Shown here in pieces: positions 10,197 to 17,087 of a stretch of 64,000 nucleotides of DNA (position 1 is its first letter; each line of letters starts with the position of its first letter). The stretch covers positions 124,001 to 188,000 of the forward strand of contig WYAX01000012.1 in NCBI GenBank assembly GCA_011525625.1. The letters run 5' to 3'. The notes beneath the pieces are model-generated. The model saw only the letters and a program-made list of their open reading frames with translations, did not search any database and was not told where the DNA came from. The position numbers and the translations under genes were made by a program. This DNA is from Nitrospira defluvii (lineage in GTDB: Bacteria > Nitrospirota > Nitrospiria > Nitrospirales > Nitrospiraceae).

Positions 10197-12266
10197 CTAA
10201 AACCTCAGGGTCAACCAGCCCATGACCCGTCGGGCGATGCGGTCACCCAGCGGGTGTTCCTTGTGTTCGTCATTGAGCGCATTGAAGACCGAGAGAGCTA
10301 CCTCTGCATCGCGCATATAGCCGGCCGCGGCTTTCTGCTGCCAGAACCGATACCCGGCGCGGAGGTTGAGCAGGTTGTAGCTGCCGACGTGATTCCCCGG
10401 TGGAGTGATTCCGGTTGTGGAAAGATTCGCCAAGGTCGTGAAACTTTGTGCGATCGGATAGGTGGCGGCCCCGACATAGTAGTAACTGATCTCTCCGCTG
10501 AGGCCGTTTTCCCATTCCGTTCTCAACCCGGCGCTGACTTTGGAGCGGGGGGCGCCGCGTCTGACGGTTCCGCTGAACGACTGACTGATTTCCTCATAGG
10601 CGTAGTTGGCGAATCCACTCAGCCAACGACTTGCCAGAAACTCGATGCCGGTTTCACCGCCGTAGATGTCAGCTGCCCCTTGATCGTTCACGAAGGTCGA
10701 GGCGCCGCCGGAGACGGGCCGGTTGCCGATGAAGTCTGATACATGGTTGAAGAAAACATCCGCGCGAATACGGAGACGATGTTTCCAGTACCAGCCTTGG
10801 TATCCGGCCTCGTACGAGGAAATTTGTTCCGGAGCGAGTCCGGTCGTGCCGGTGACTGGAACGGTGGAGGACACCGAAGAAGGCAGGGGGAAGGGCAAGC
10901 CAGTCGGGATGGTGGTCGTGACCCGCTGGTCCTGGTGAGATTCGAAAAGTGTGGGCGGCCGATATGCCGTCGAGCCTGAGAGATGAAACGTGTGGCCTTC
11001 CACGGGTTGATACAAAATGGTCAGGCGGGGGCTCCAGGTGCCGTTGATCTGGGTGTGAAGATCGTAGCGAAGACCTGCCACGATCGTAACGGCAGATGTG
11101 GGCCGCCATTCGTTCTGTAGAAACAGGCCCAATCGGTTTTCTCGGCTGAATTGATCGATAGCCGGGCTGGAAAGCGAGTTGTGGCGATAGTTGACACCAT
11201 AGAGCAGACGATTCGTCGAACCTAGACCGAGTGTGTGCTGCACATCGACATTGTATGTATTGCCGGAAAAGGGGTTCGTCGATACGCCGTTGCGGTCGGT
11301 CACCCTCAGGAAGTTGGTCAATTGGGGAAGCGGGCTGATCGTGGCATGGTCCGTGTATCCGGACCACCACGCACGAATGAGAAACTCTCCCTGTTCATAG
11401 GCGACGTTGGCGTAGCCGAAGGAAGGACGAATGGAGTTGCCGGTCACTTCCCCGACTTGCCCATCATACCGATTCGTTTCGACCAGCCCTCCGGATACTT
11501 GCAGCTTCGACGTTGAGGAGAGGTCGTAGTCTGTCTGTACATTGAATCTGTGAGCACGAAACGCGAGGGCGTCGCCATCTCGCCATTGCTGTGTCTGATC
11601 CCGGCCGACCGAAAGCCGATAGCCCAACCTGCCGACAGTGCCGGCATGGACCGCCGCGCTACTGATGGTTCCTTGCTCGCCCCCGCCAAATTGCAGTGTC
11701 GTGCCTTTCATTTCTTCCGGTGACTTGGTGATGATATTAATCACTCCGTCGAAGGCGTTGAATCCATACATGGCGGAGGCGGGACCCTTCAGCACTTCGA
11801 TTCGTTTGATCTCGGGGAGTGTGATCGGGAGAGATTTCCAAAACACGTTTCCCTGGACATCGAGGTAGATAGAACGCCCGTCGACCATGACGAGCATTTT
11901 GTTCGCGAACGGTTGGTTGCCTCCCCTGGCGCTGACGTTGAAGTCGGCGCCGGTCATCTGCATGACTTCCAGGCCGGGAATGCGGCGCAGTATGGTGGGA
12001 ATATCCGTCGCACCCGACTGTCGAATGTCTTCATCCGTAATCACGTAGACGTTCGACGGAGCTTGAGAAATGGGCTGTTCGTACCGTGAGGCAATGCTCA
12101 CCGTTTCCTCTTCCTTGAGCAGTTCGAGATCGTTGCTGACGGGGAAGGACGGCGACTCCTCGAAGACGGGCGAGGGTGACTCCGCTGCGACGACAGTCCG
12201 GAAGACGAGAGTCAGGAGCACTGCGAGAGCCGATGACCGAGTGCGCTTCATGGCAGTCTGCGTCAT
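10197..12266 (-). CDS. TonB-dependent outer-membrane receptor (second of tandem pair)
   Basis: An outer-membrane beta-barrel receptor with a secretion signal (about residues 1-28), a plug domain (NVYVITDEDIRQSGATDIP through RIEVLKGPASAMYG and INIITK) and a C-terminal barrel ending in aromatic F (MGWLTLRF). It is a clear tandem duplicate of the next receptor upstream, near-identical through the plug and diverging in extracellular loops, which suggests different ligands. The TonB-box-like segment is KEEETVSIA. I start it at ATG 12266, seven bases after the upstream stop, because this puts the signal peptide at the N terminus; an ATG at 12326 would add 20 unlikely residues. Substrate unknown (siderophore, cobalamin or other small ligand). 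Confidence 0.9.
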   Translation of the reverse strand: MTQTAMKRTRSSALAVLLTLVFRTVVAAESPSPVFEESPSFPVSNDLELLKEEETVSIASRYEQPISQAPSNVYVITDEDIRQSGATDIPTILRRIPGLEVMQMTGADFNVSARGGNQPFANKMLVMVDGRSIYLDVQGNVFWKSLPITLPEIKRIEVLKGPASAMYGFNAFDGVINIITKSPEEMKGTTLQFGGGEQGTISSAAVHAGTVGRLGYRLSVGRDQTQQWRDGDALAFRAHRFNVQTDYDLSSTSKLQVSGGLVETNRYDGQVGEVTGNSIRPSFGYANVAYEQGEFLIRAWWSGYTDHATISPLPQLTNFLRVTDRNGVSTNPFSGNTYNVDVQHTLGLGSTNRLLYGVNYRHNSLSSPAIDQFSRENRLGLFLQNEWRPTSAVTIVAGLRYDLHTQINGTWSPRLTILYQPVEGHTFHLSGSTAYRPPTLFESHQDQRVTTTIPTGLPFPLPSSVSSTVPVTGTTGLAPEQISSYEAGYQGWYWKHRLRIRADVFFNHVSDFIGNRPVSGGASTFVNDQGAADIYGGETGIEFLASRWLSGFANYAYEEISQSFSGTVRRGAPRSKVSAGLRTEWENGLSGEISYYYVGAATYPIAQSFTTLANLSTTGITPPGNHVGSYNLLNLRAGYRFWQQKAAAGYMRDAEVALSVFNALNDEHKEHPLGDRIARRVMGWLTLRF

Positions 12267-12273
12267 GGATCGC

Positions 12274-14271
12274 TCACAATCTGACGGTGACCCAGCCCAT
12301 GACCCGGCTGCCCAGCGTGTCACCAAGAGGATGTTCCTTGTGACGGTCGTTGAGCGCGTTCATGACTGATACGGCCACTTCGGCCTTGTCATGCCAGAAG
12401 CGATAGCCGCCGCGAAGATTCAGGAGGGTATAACTTTCGACCGTCGGGCTGGTCGGCGCGGGCAGCACCGGCGCGAGCGCGGTGAAGAATTCGATCAACG
12501 GATAGGTGGCGCTTGCGACGTAGTGCACCGCGATTTCTGAATTGAAGCCGTTGTCCCAGTCACCTCGGAGGCCTACATTCCCTTTCCAGTCAGGGCCGCC
12601 GCGTCGAGAGACGCCGGTGAAGGTTTGCCCGATGTTCTGGTAGGACACATTGGCAAAGCCGCTGAGCCATCTGGTAGCGAGGAACTCCAGTCCCGCTTCG
12701 GTGCCATAGATGTCGGCCTCGCCGCTGTTGACGAGCGTGCGCGCGGTGCCGACGGTTTGGAAGTTGATCAGGTCGGAGAGATGATTGAAGAAGAGATCGA
12801 GCCTCGTCCGAAGCCGGTGTTTCATCCACCAGCCTTGATATCCCGCTTCGTAGGAAATGATTTGCTCAGGGTTGAGTCTCTGTGAGCCGAACAGCGGGAT
12901 GGGTGTGAACAGCGGTGGAACGGTCGGCAAGATGCGAAGGTCAACATTTGATTCGAAGAGGGTCGGGGGACGGTAGGCGACCGAGCCACTGACGCGAAAC
13001 GTATGCTCCGGCGTCAGGTTATAGACAAGGGCGACACGCGGACTCCAGGTACCGTTGATCCTGGTGTGCAGGTCATAGCGGACCCCGGCCACCAGGGTAA
13101 GAGAGGGACGTATCTTCCACTCGTCCTGGAGATGGACCCCGAGCCGATCTTCTCGCCCTAGTTCTGAGACGGCCGCGCCGTCGACTGTGTTGTACCGATA
13201 ATTGATGCCATAACTCAGCCGGTTGGCCGAGCCGAATTCGAAGCTGTGTTGTGCCTCTAGGTTATAGGTGTTCGTGGTGAAAGACACATTGGATCCGCCG
13301 GTGGCATTCGTCTGTCGGACAAACCGGGAGAGCAGCGGGTGCGTGGCGGAGTCGACGGGAATATCGTTGCCTTGCCACCAGCCACGAAGAGAAAAATTCC
13401 GGTATTGATAGTGCGCATCCGTATAGCCCTGGTTGAATTGCGACTGCGGAATCTGGACGTTGGAGACAGGCCCGTCGAAGCGATTGGTATCGATGAACCC
13501 GCCGGCCACACGCAGCGTGGCGTCCTCTGAAAAGGTGTAGTGAGTCTGCACGTTGAACTTGTTCGATCGAAACGCCAGCGCGTCATTGTTGCGCCATTGT
13601 TGATTCTGGTCATGACCGATAGAGACGCGATAGTCGAGCTTACCCGCAGACCCGGCCTGGACGGCCGCGCTCGAAATCGTCCCGAGTTCGCCGCCGCCGA
13701 ATTGCACCGTGGTGCCCTTCATCTCTTGCGCCGACTTGGTGATGATATTGATGACCCCGTCAAAGGCATTGAATCCATACACGACGGAAGCCGGCCCTTT
13801 GAGGACCTCGATCCGTTTGATTTCCGGCAAGGTGACCGGGAGTGACTTCCAGAACACCAGCCCCTGGCCGTCGATATAGATCGAGCGACCGTCCACCATC
13901 ACGAGGAGTTTGTTGGCGAACAACTGGTTGTCGCCTCGTGCGCTGACATTGAAATCGGCGCCTGTGACCTGCATCACATCTAGGCCGGGCACGCGGCGGA
14001 GAATAGTCGGGATGTCAGTGGCGCCGGAATGGCGGATGTCTTCGTCCGTAATGACGTAGACATTGGAGGGAGCTTGGGAAATGGGTTGTTCGTGCCGCGT
14101 GGCGATGCTGACGGTTTCCTCTTCCTTCAGAAACTCCAGTGCTTCCCCGGCGGACATGTGATTCGATTCACCCGTCGCGGAGAATAGCGGATCCTGAGCC
14201 TGGCTGAGGGTGACAGAGCAGAGGCTTATAATCCCTCCGCAGCATGACAACAGCGTAGGCCGCCACCGCAT
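12274..14271 (-). CDS. TonB-dependent outer-membrane receptor (first of tandem pair)
   Basis: The first gene of the receptor/signalling series. The plug domain (EQPISQAPSNVYVITDED, VPGLDVMQVTGADFN, IKRIEVLKGPAS) and 22-strand-type barrel are typical, with a conserved NPEQIISYEAGYQ stretch. The C terminus VMGWVTVRL ends in Leu rather than the more usual Phe. I begin at ATG 14271 (MRWRPTLLSCC...) because a signal peptide follows at once. The frame is open to an ATG at 14367, whose extra 32 residues are Pro/Arg-rich and look non-coding; neither start has a good Shine-Dalgarno. Seven bases separate it from its duplicate. The shared operon with sensor kinases suggests uptake coupled to signalling, though no FecR/FecI-type genes are present. 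Confidence 0.88.
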   Translation of the reverse strand: MRWRPTLLSCCGGIISLCSVTLSQAQDPLFSATGESNHMSAGEALEFLKEEETVSIATRHEQPISQAPSNVYVITDEDIRHSGATDIPTILRRVPGLDVMQVTGADFNVSARGDNQLFANKLLVMVDGRSIYIDGQGLVFWKSLPVTLPEIKRIEVLKGPASVVYGFNAFDGVINIITKSAQEMKGTTVQFGGGELGTISSAAVQAGSAGKLDYRVSIGHDQNQQWRNNDALAFRSNKFNVQTHYTFSEDATLRVAGGFIDTNRFDGPVSNVQIPQSQFNQGYTDAHYQYRNFSLRGWWQGNDIPVDSATHPLLSRFVRQTNATGGSNVSFTTNTYNLEAQHSFEFGSANRLSYGINYRYNTVDGAAVSELGREDRLGVHLQDEWKIRPSLTLVAGVRYDLHTRINGTWSPRVALVYNLTPEHTFRVSGSVAYRPPTLFESNVDLRILPTVPPLFTPIPLFGSQRLNPEQIISYEAGYQGWWMKHRLRTRLDLFFNHLSDLINFQTVGTARTLVNSGEADIYGTEAGLEFLATRWLSGFANVSYQNIGQTFTGVSRRGGPDWKGNVGLRGDWDNGFNSEIAVHYVASATYPLIEFFTALAPVLPAPTSPTVESYTLLNLRGGYRFWHDKAEVAVSVMNALNDRHKEHPLGDTLGSRVMGWVTVRL

Positions 14272-14449
14272 CGTCTGGTGTGTGAGGGGCTTCGGCACTG
14301 GATAGGAGGATGCAAGTGGGGAAGGGGGGCGAGAGGGGGCGTAGAGCCGATGGATTCGAAGACGCATAGCCTACCGTGAAGCTCTGCCCGAACATGTCGT
14401 GCTTGGTCAAAAGAAAGAGACAAACCGGACCCGCCTGGATCACGTTGTG

Positions 14450-14492
14450 CTCACGCAAAAGGCATGCTTGTGAGGGCGGACCTCTGCAGGTC
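14450..14492 (-). promoter_or_regulatory. Two short hairpins in leader of the TonB receptor operon
   Basis: The leader between the ribbon-helix-helix gene and the receptor gene holds two adjacent stem-loops: CTCAC/GTGAG arms at 14450-14454 and 14470-14474, and GACCT-CTGC-AGGTC at 14479-14492. They lie about 180 bases upstream of the chosen receptor start. I do not recognise a cobalamin or other known riboswitch core. This could be a structured leader or chance. Confidence 0.25.
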
Positions 14493-14582
14493 GGTTGTCA
14501 GAATACCGGAAGGCGCGACGTGAGAGATGCGGGCTTCGTGAGGTGCAGGCAGCAAATACAGCTGGCAGGCGGAGCCGCGTAT

Positions 14583-14864
14583 CTAACCGGATACGGATTG
14601 TATGTGTTCAGATACAGACATGTGGACGGCCTTGTTCGTGCGAGGCCGTCCTGGCTTGAGGTCCTGAAGCCGCGGGGAGAAGGGGCGTCCGTTCTGAGCC
14701 TCTAAGTTGTGAAGCAGATCTTCGAGTGCCGAGGAAATGAGTCCGGCCATGGTCGTTCCGGATGTCCAGTAGGCGGCATCCCGCATGCGTTCGAGTAGCT
14801 CGGCCGGAAGGCTGACGGTCATACGCTGGCGCTTTTGAGGTCGCAAATAGATGAGTCGAGTCAT
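14583..14864 (-). CDS. Small ribbon-helix-helix (CopG-like) DNA-binding protein
   Basis: A 93-residue protein whose central part (RMTVSLPAELLERMRDAAY, then a second helix TMAGLISSALEDLLHNLE) matches the beta strand-helix-helix of the CopG/MetJ/Arc fold, so it is probably a dimeric DNA-binding regulator. The start is set by AAAGGAG seven bases before ATG 14864; an ATG at 14882 lacks this site. The C-terminal tail is basic (LKPGRPRTNK). It sits upstream of the TonB receptor operon on the same strand and could regulate it. No toxin partner gene is adjacent, so a toxin-antitoxin role is not supported. Confidence 0.7.
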   Translation of the reverse strand: MTRLIYLRPQKRQRMTVSLPAELLERMRDAAYWTSGTTMAGLISSALEDLLHNLEAQNGRPFSPRLQDLKPGRPRTNKAVHMSVSEHIQSVSG

Positions 14865-14966
14865 TGTGCAACTCCTTTGCACGAGAGGCGCATGGGCCTC
14901 GCTCCATTCTCCCCTGTTCCATCGTCAGGCTGCACGGTCCTTTGTGCAGAGTTGAGTCAGGTCCGG

Positions 14967-15092
14967 CTAGGCTCCACGATGCGTGGAATGTGTCTCGCGC
15001 CGTTGAGCCGCGCTGTCTTTCCACACAGTCACAATCAGCAAGGCCAACATGCCGCTGACTCCCACGAGGAGACCACCCATGACGAGTTCCAT
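14967..15092 (-). CDS. 41-residue single-span membrane peptide
   Basis: A short reading frame with ATG at 15092 and a strong AAAGGAG six to seven bases upstream. The peptide starts MELVMGGLLVGVSGMLALL, forms one membrane helix and ends in a charged tail (KDSAAQRRETHSTHRGA), so it probably sits in the inner membrane with the tail in the cytoplasm. It lies about 100 bases before the ribbon-helix-helix gene, which has an almost identical ribosome-binding site. No family recognised. The good start context and clean hydrophobic profile are the reasons to call it. Confidence 0.6.
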   Translation of the reverse strand: MELVMGGLLVGVSGMLALLIVTVWKDSAAQRRETHSTHRGA

Positions 15093-15679
15093 GTCTGGCT
15101 CCTTTCTGTTCGGATAAGCCTGGTCCTGCATGCAGGACGCCGTGTCATGTCGTATCTGCAGCAACAGGCATGCCATGGTGTCCTGGTGCGCCAGATGAGT
15201 TGTGACGATGCAGGAGCGCCCTGCCTATTCCGGGTTTCGCGATGCAGTGTCGTGGAGTACGAGGCGTTGGCTGCTGAGCACAAGGGGCACGAATGTATCG
15301 AATTGGATTCTGGCCGTATCGTATTCGATACGAGACATCGGTAGCCGTGACTACGTAGCCAAGTGAGCCGGGTGAGGGAGCACGGGCGGAGAGGGCGATG
15401 GGAGGTGCCGCGTCTTCGTCGGGGACGAAGACGCGGCGGGTGGCGTGGTCAAAGGCAGACAACGTCGCGCTGGATGGGCACGATCCAGAAGCCATGACAT
15501 GCGGCCGGTTCAACATCAACAACCGGCGGCGGTCGTCCAGCTTGGCCCCACGCCTCAATCTGTCGTCCGGCGAGTGACGGGTTCAGGACTCTCTCTGCCG
15601 GAAGAACGAAGCAACCACTGTGCCCTGGCTATCAGGGAAATGGTGCCAATGAGGATTGCCGGTTCGGCGCTGTGGAACG
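15093..15679. other. Gene-free 587-bp stretch with an 18-bp palindrome
   Basis: Between the 41-residue peptide gene and the end of the FadL-type gene I see no convincing coding frame. It contains the perfect palindrome at 15315-15332 listed separately. Just after the FadL-type stop there is also a short out-of-frame stretch resembling a PEP-CTERM tail, which I reject as a gene. Confidence 0.5.
15315..15332. promoter_or_regulatory. 18-bp palindrome CGTATC-N6-GATACG
   Basis: Perfect inverted repeat CGTATCG-TATT-CGATACG. It is 223 bases upstream of the membrane-peptide start codon on the minus strand. The same CGTATC-N6-GATACG architecture recurs at 49422-49439, 225 bases upstream of an unrelated minus-strand gene. 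It looks like a binding site for a dimeric regulator; the protein is unknown. Confidence 0.4.
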
Positions 15680-17068
15680 TTAGTAATTGAACCGTAAGGA
15701 GAGTGAGCCGGCATGAATGAGCGTATCGTAGCGGCCGTCGACACTCGGATTCTGGTTACCGGATACGGTTCGAACCTCGTAGATGGCGGCCTGATAGGCG
15801 AGATCGATGGCGAATAGTTTCGGTTTGAGCGGACCAATACCCAATTCGCCGCACCGTATGAGTCCCAGGAAGGACCCGTTGGCATGACAGGCCAGCCCAA
15901 TTCCCACCGAGGGGATGTGAGAGTTGGCGGAAGGTACTCCTGGATTGAAGGTGCGGTCGGGAATCTGCGTCTGTTGGTTCATATATCCGGCTCGTAACGC
16001 GACATCCCAATCGGGTATGGCGGGCACGTGCAACCAGCGATATTCGGTGCCGACCATGGCTGTATACCCGCTCTGCCAATTTTGCGCAAAGGGCAGCAGC
16101 GCGCCATTGGAGAGATGAATATCGAGTGTGCGATTGGACTTCCAGCCGACGTAGTCCACATCGAATTCCAGTTTCCATTCGCGGTCGGCAGTGCGGACCG
16201 GCCAGACAGCCATGCCGCCGGAGAATACTTGTGGAAGCACAAAGGTGGCCGCGGTGTTGGCCACTAGTGCCCCATTGGCCAGCAAGGTACCGGTGAGATG
16301 GAAGGTGGCCTGGCTGCGATAGACCAGGCCGATATTGACGAGTGGCTTCCCGTCGCTGTTGCGGAATGGCGTGTAGAGCAGGCTGACGTTGAACCCCGCC
16401 GTCGTATCGCTGCCGTTGATTTCGACCAGCGAGCCGGAGGCAATGCCCAGCCCGCCAGACCAGACGGATTTCTGCTCCAGGTGACCTTCGCCGAACAAGC
16501 CCGAAAACGTGTAGATGTCGGCGCCCAAGCCAAACGACAACTGGTCGTTGAGTTTGTAGGCAAGGGTCGGTTTGATGTCCAGCAACGGCAATGTGGTAAA
16601 GGTGAGCGCGCTGCGGAAGGGGCCATCCAGCGGGTACCTGGTGAGGGAGCCGAACGGGTTGTTGAATCCGATCCCGGCAGTAAAGTCGCCCAGTGCCGAC
16701 AGGCCGAGATCTTTGAGATTGGCCGTAAGGTAGACATGACCCGGAGGCGGCCAGGCCAGGCTTCCGTTGCGATCCCCCGTGACCTGTGTGCCGGTTGGAC
16801 CCGTGAACTGGGTGACACCGCCGATCAGTGACGTCCCGAAGAGGGTCTGGAAACCACGCAACTGTGTCATCCCGGCCGGATTGTAATGTAACGCGGAGGG
16901 GTCATCGGCCTGCGCGACGAATGCGTTTCCCATGGCAGCGGCAGCGGCTGACTGTCCTTGGAGGCGAGGGGTCTGGGCGTGAGCGTTTGTCGGCAGAAGT
17001 AGCCATGCAGGCAAGAGCCACATGGCGAACAGCGCAAGAGTCTGGAGGGAGCGCGGCGTGAGCAACAT
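15680..17068 (-). CDS. OmpP1/FadL/TodX-family outer-membrane transport protein
   Basis: A 462-residue barrel with an N-terminal signal (LPAWLLLPTNAHA, then QTPRLQGQ). The plug region is typical of FadL: QSAAAAAMGNAFVAQADDPSALHYNPAGMTQLRG contains the conserved NPA/G segment that gates entry of hydrophobic compounds. The C terminus ends in aromatic Y after SLSLRFN. Family members move long-chain fatty acids or aromatic hydrocarbons across the outer membrane. It begins 19 bases after the hybrid kinase gene, so it is probably in an operon with that kinase and the di-haem cytochrome. This makes a lipid or isoprenoid-like substrate an attractive but unproven idea. Confidence 0.85.
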   Translation of the reverse strand: MLLTPRSLQTLALFAMWLLPAWLLLPTNAHAQTPRLQGQSAAAAAMGNAFVAQADDPSALHYNPAGMTQLRGFQTLFGTSLIGGVTQFTGPTGTQVTGDRNGSLAWPPPGHVYLTANLKDLGLSALGDFTAGIGFNNPFGSLTRYPLDGPFRSALTFTTLPLLDIKPTLAYKLNDQLSFGLGADIYTFSGLFGEGHLEQKSVWSGGLGIASGSLVEINGSDTTAGFNVSLLYTPFRNSDGKPLVNIGLVYRSQATFHLTGTLLANGALVANTAATFVLPQVFSGGMAVWPVRTADREWKLEFDVDYVGWKSNRTLDIHLSNGALLPFAQNWQSGYTAMVGTEYRWLHVPAIPDWDVALRAGYMNQQTQIPDRTFNPGVPSANSHIPSVGIGLACHANGSFLGLIRCGELGIGPLKPKLFAIDLAYQAAIYEVRTVSGNQNPSVDGRYDTLIHAGSLSLRFNY

Positions 17069-17087
17069 AGAGCGATCGTCCTCTTGT

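Noticed and set aside
14368-14582. Cobalamin riboswitch upstream of the TonB receptors
   Set aside because: The conserved B12-box-like core could not be found on either strand; only two short hairpins are present.
14583-15092. Toxin-antitoxin pair (ribbon-helix-helix plus membrane peptide)
   Set aside because: The membrane peptide lies upstream with a gap of about 100 bases and does not resemble a known type I or II toxin; no nuclease-like toxin is near.
15580-15690. PEP-CTERM-like tail (SAEPAILIGTISLIARAQ) on the minus strand just after the FadL-type stop
   Set aside because: It is out of frame with the FadL-type gene, has no start, signal peptide or body of its own, and lacks the usual glycine-rich hydrophobic core. 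Probably chance, or at most a remnant.
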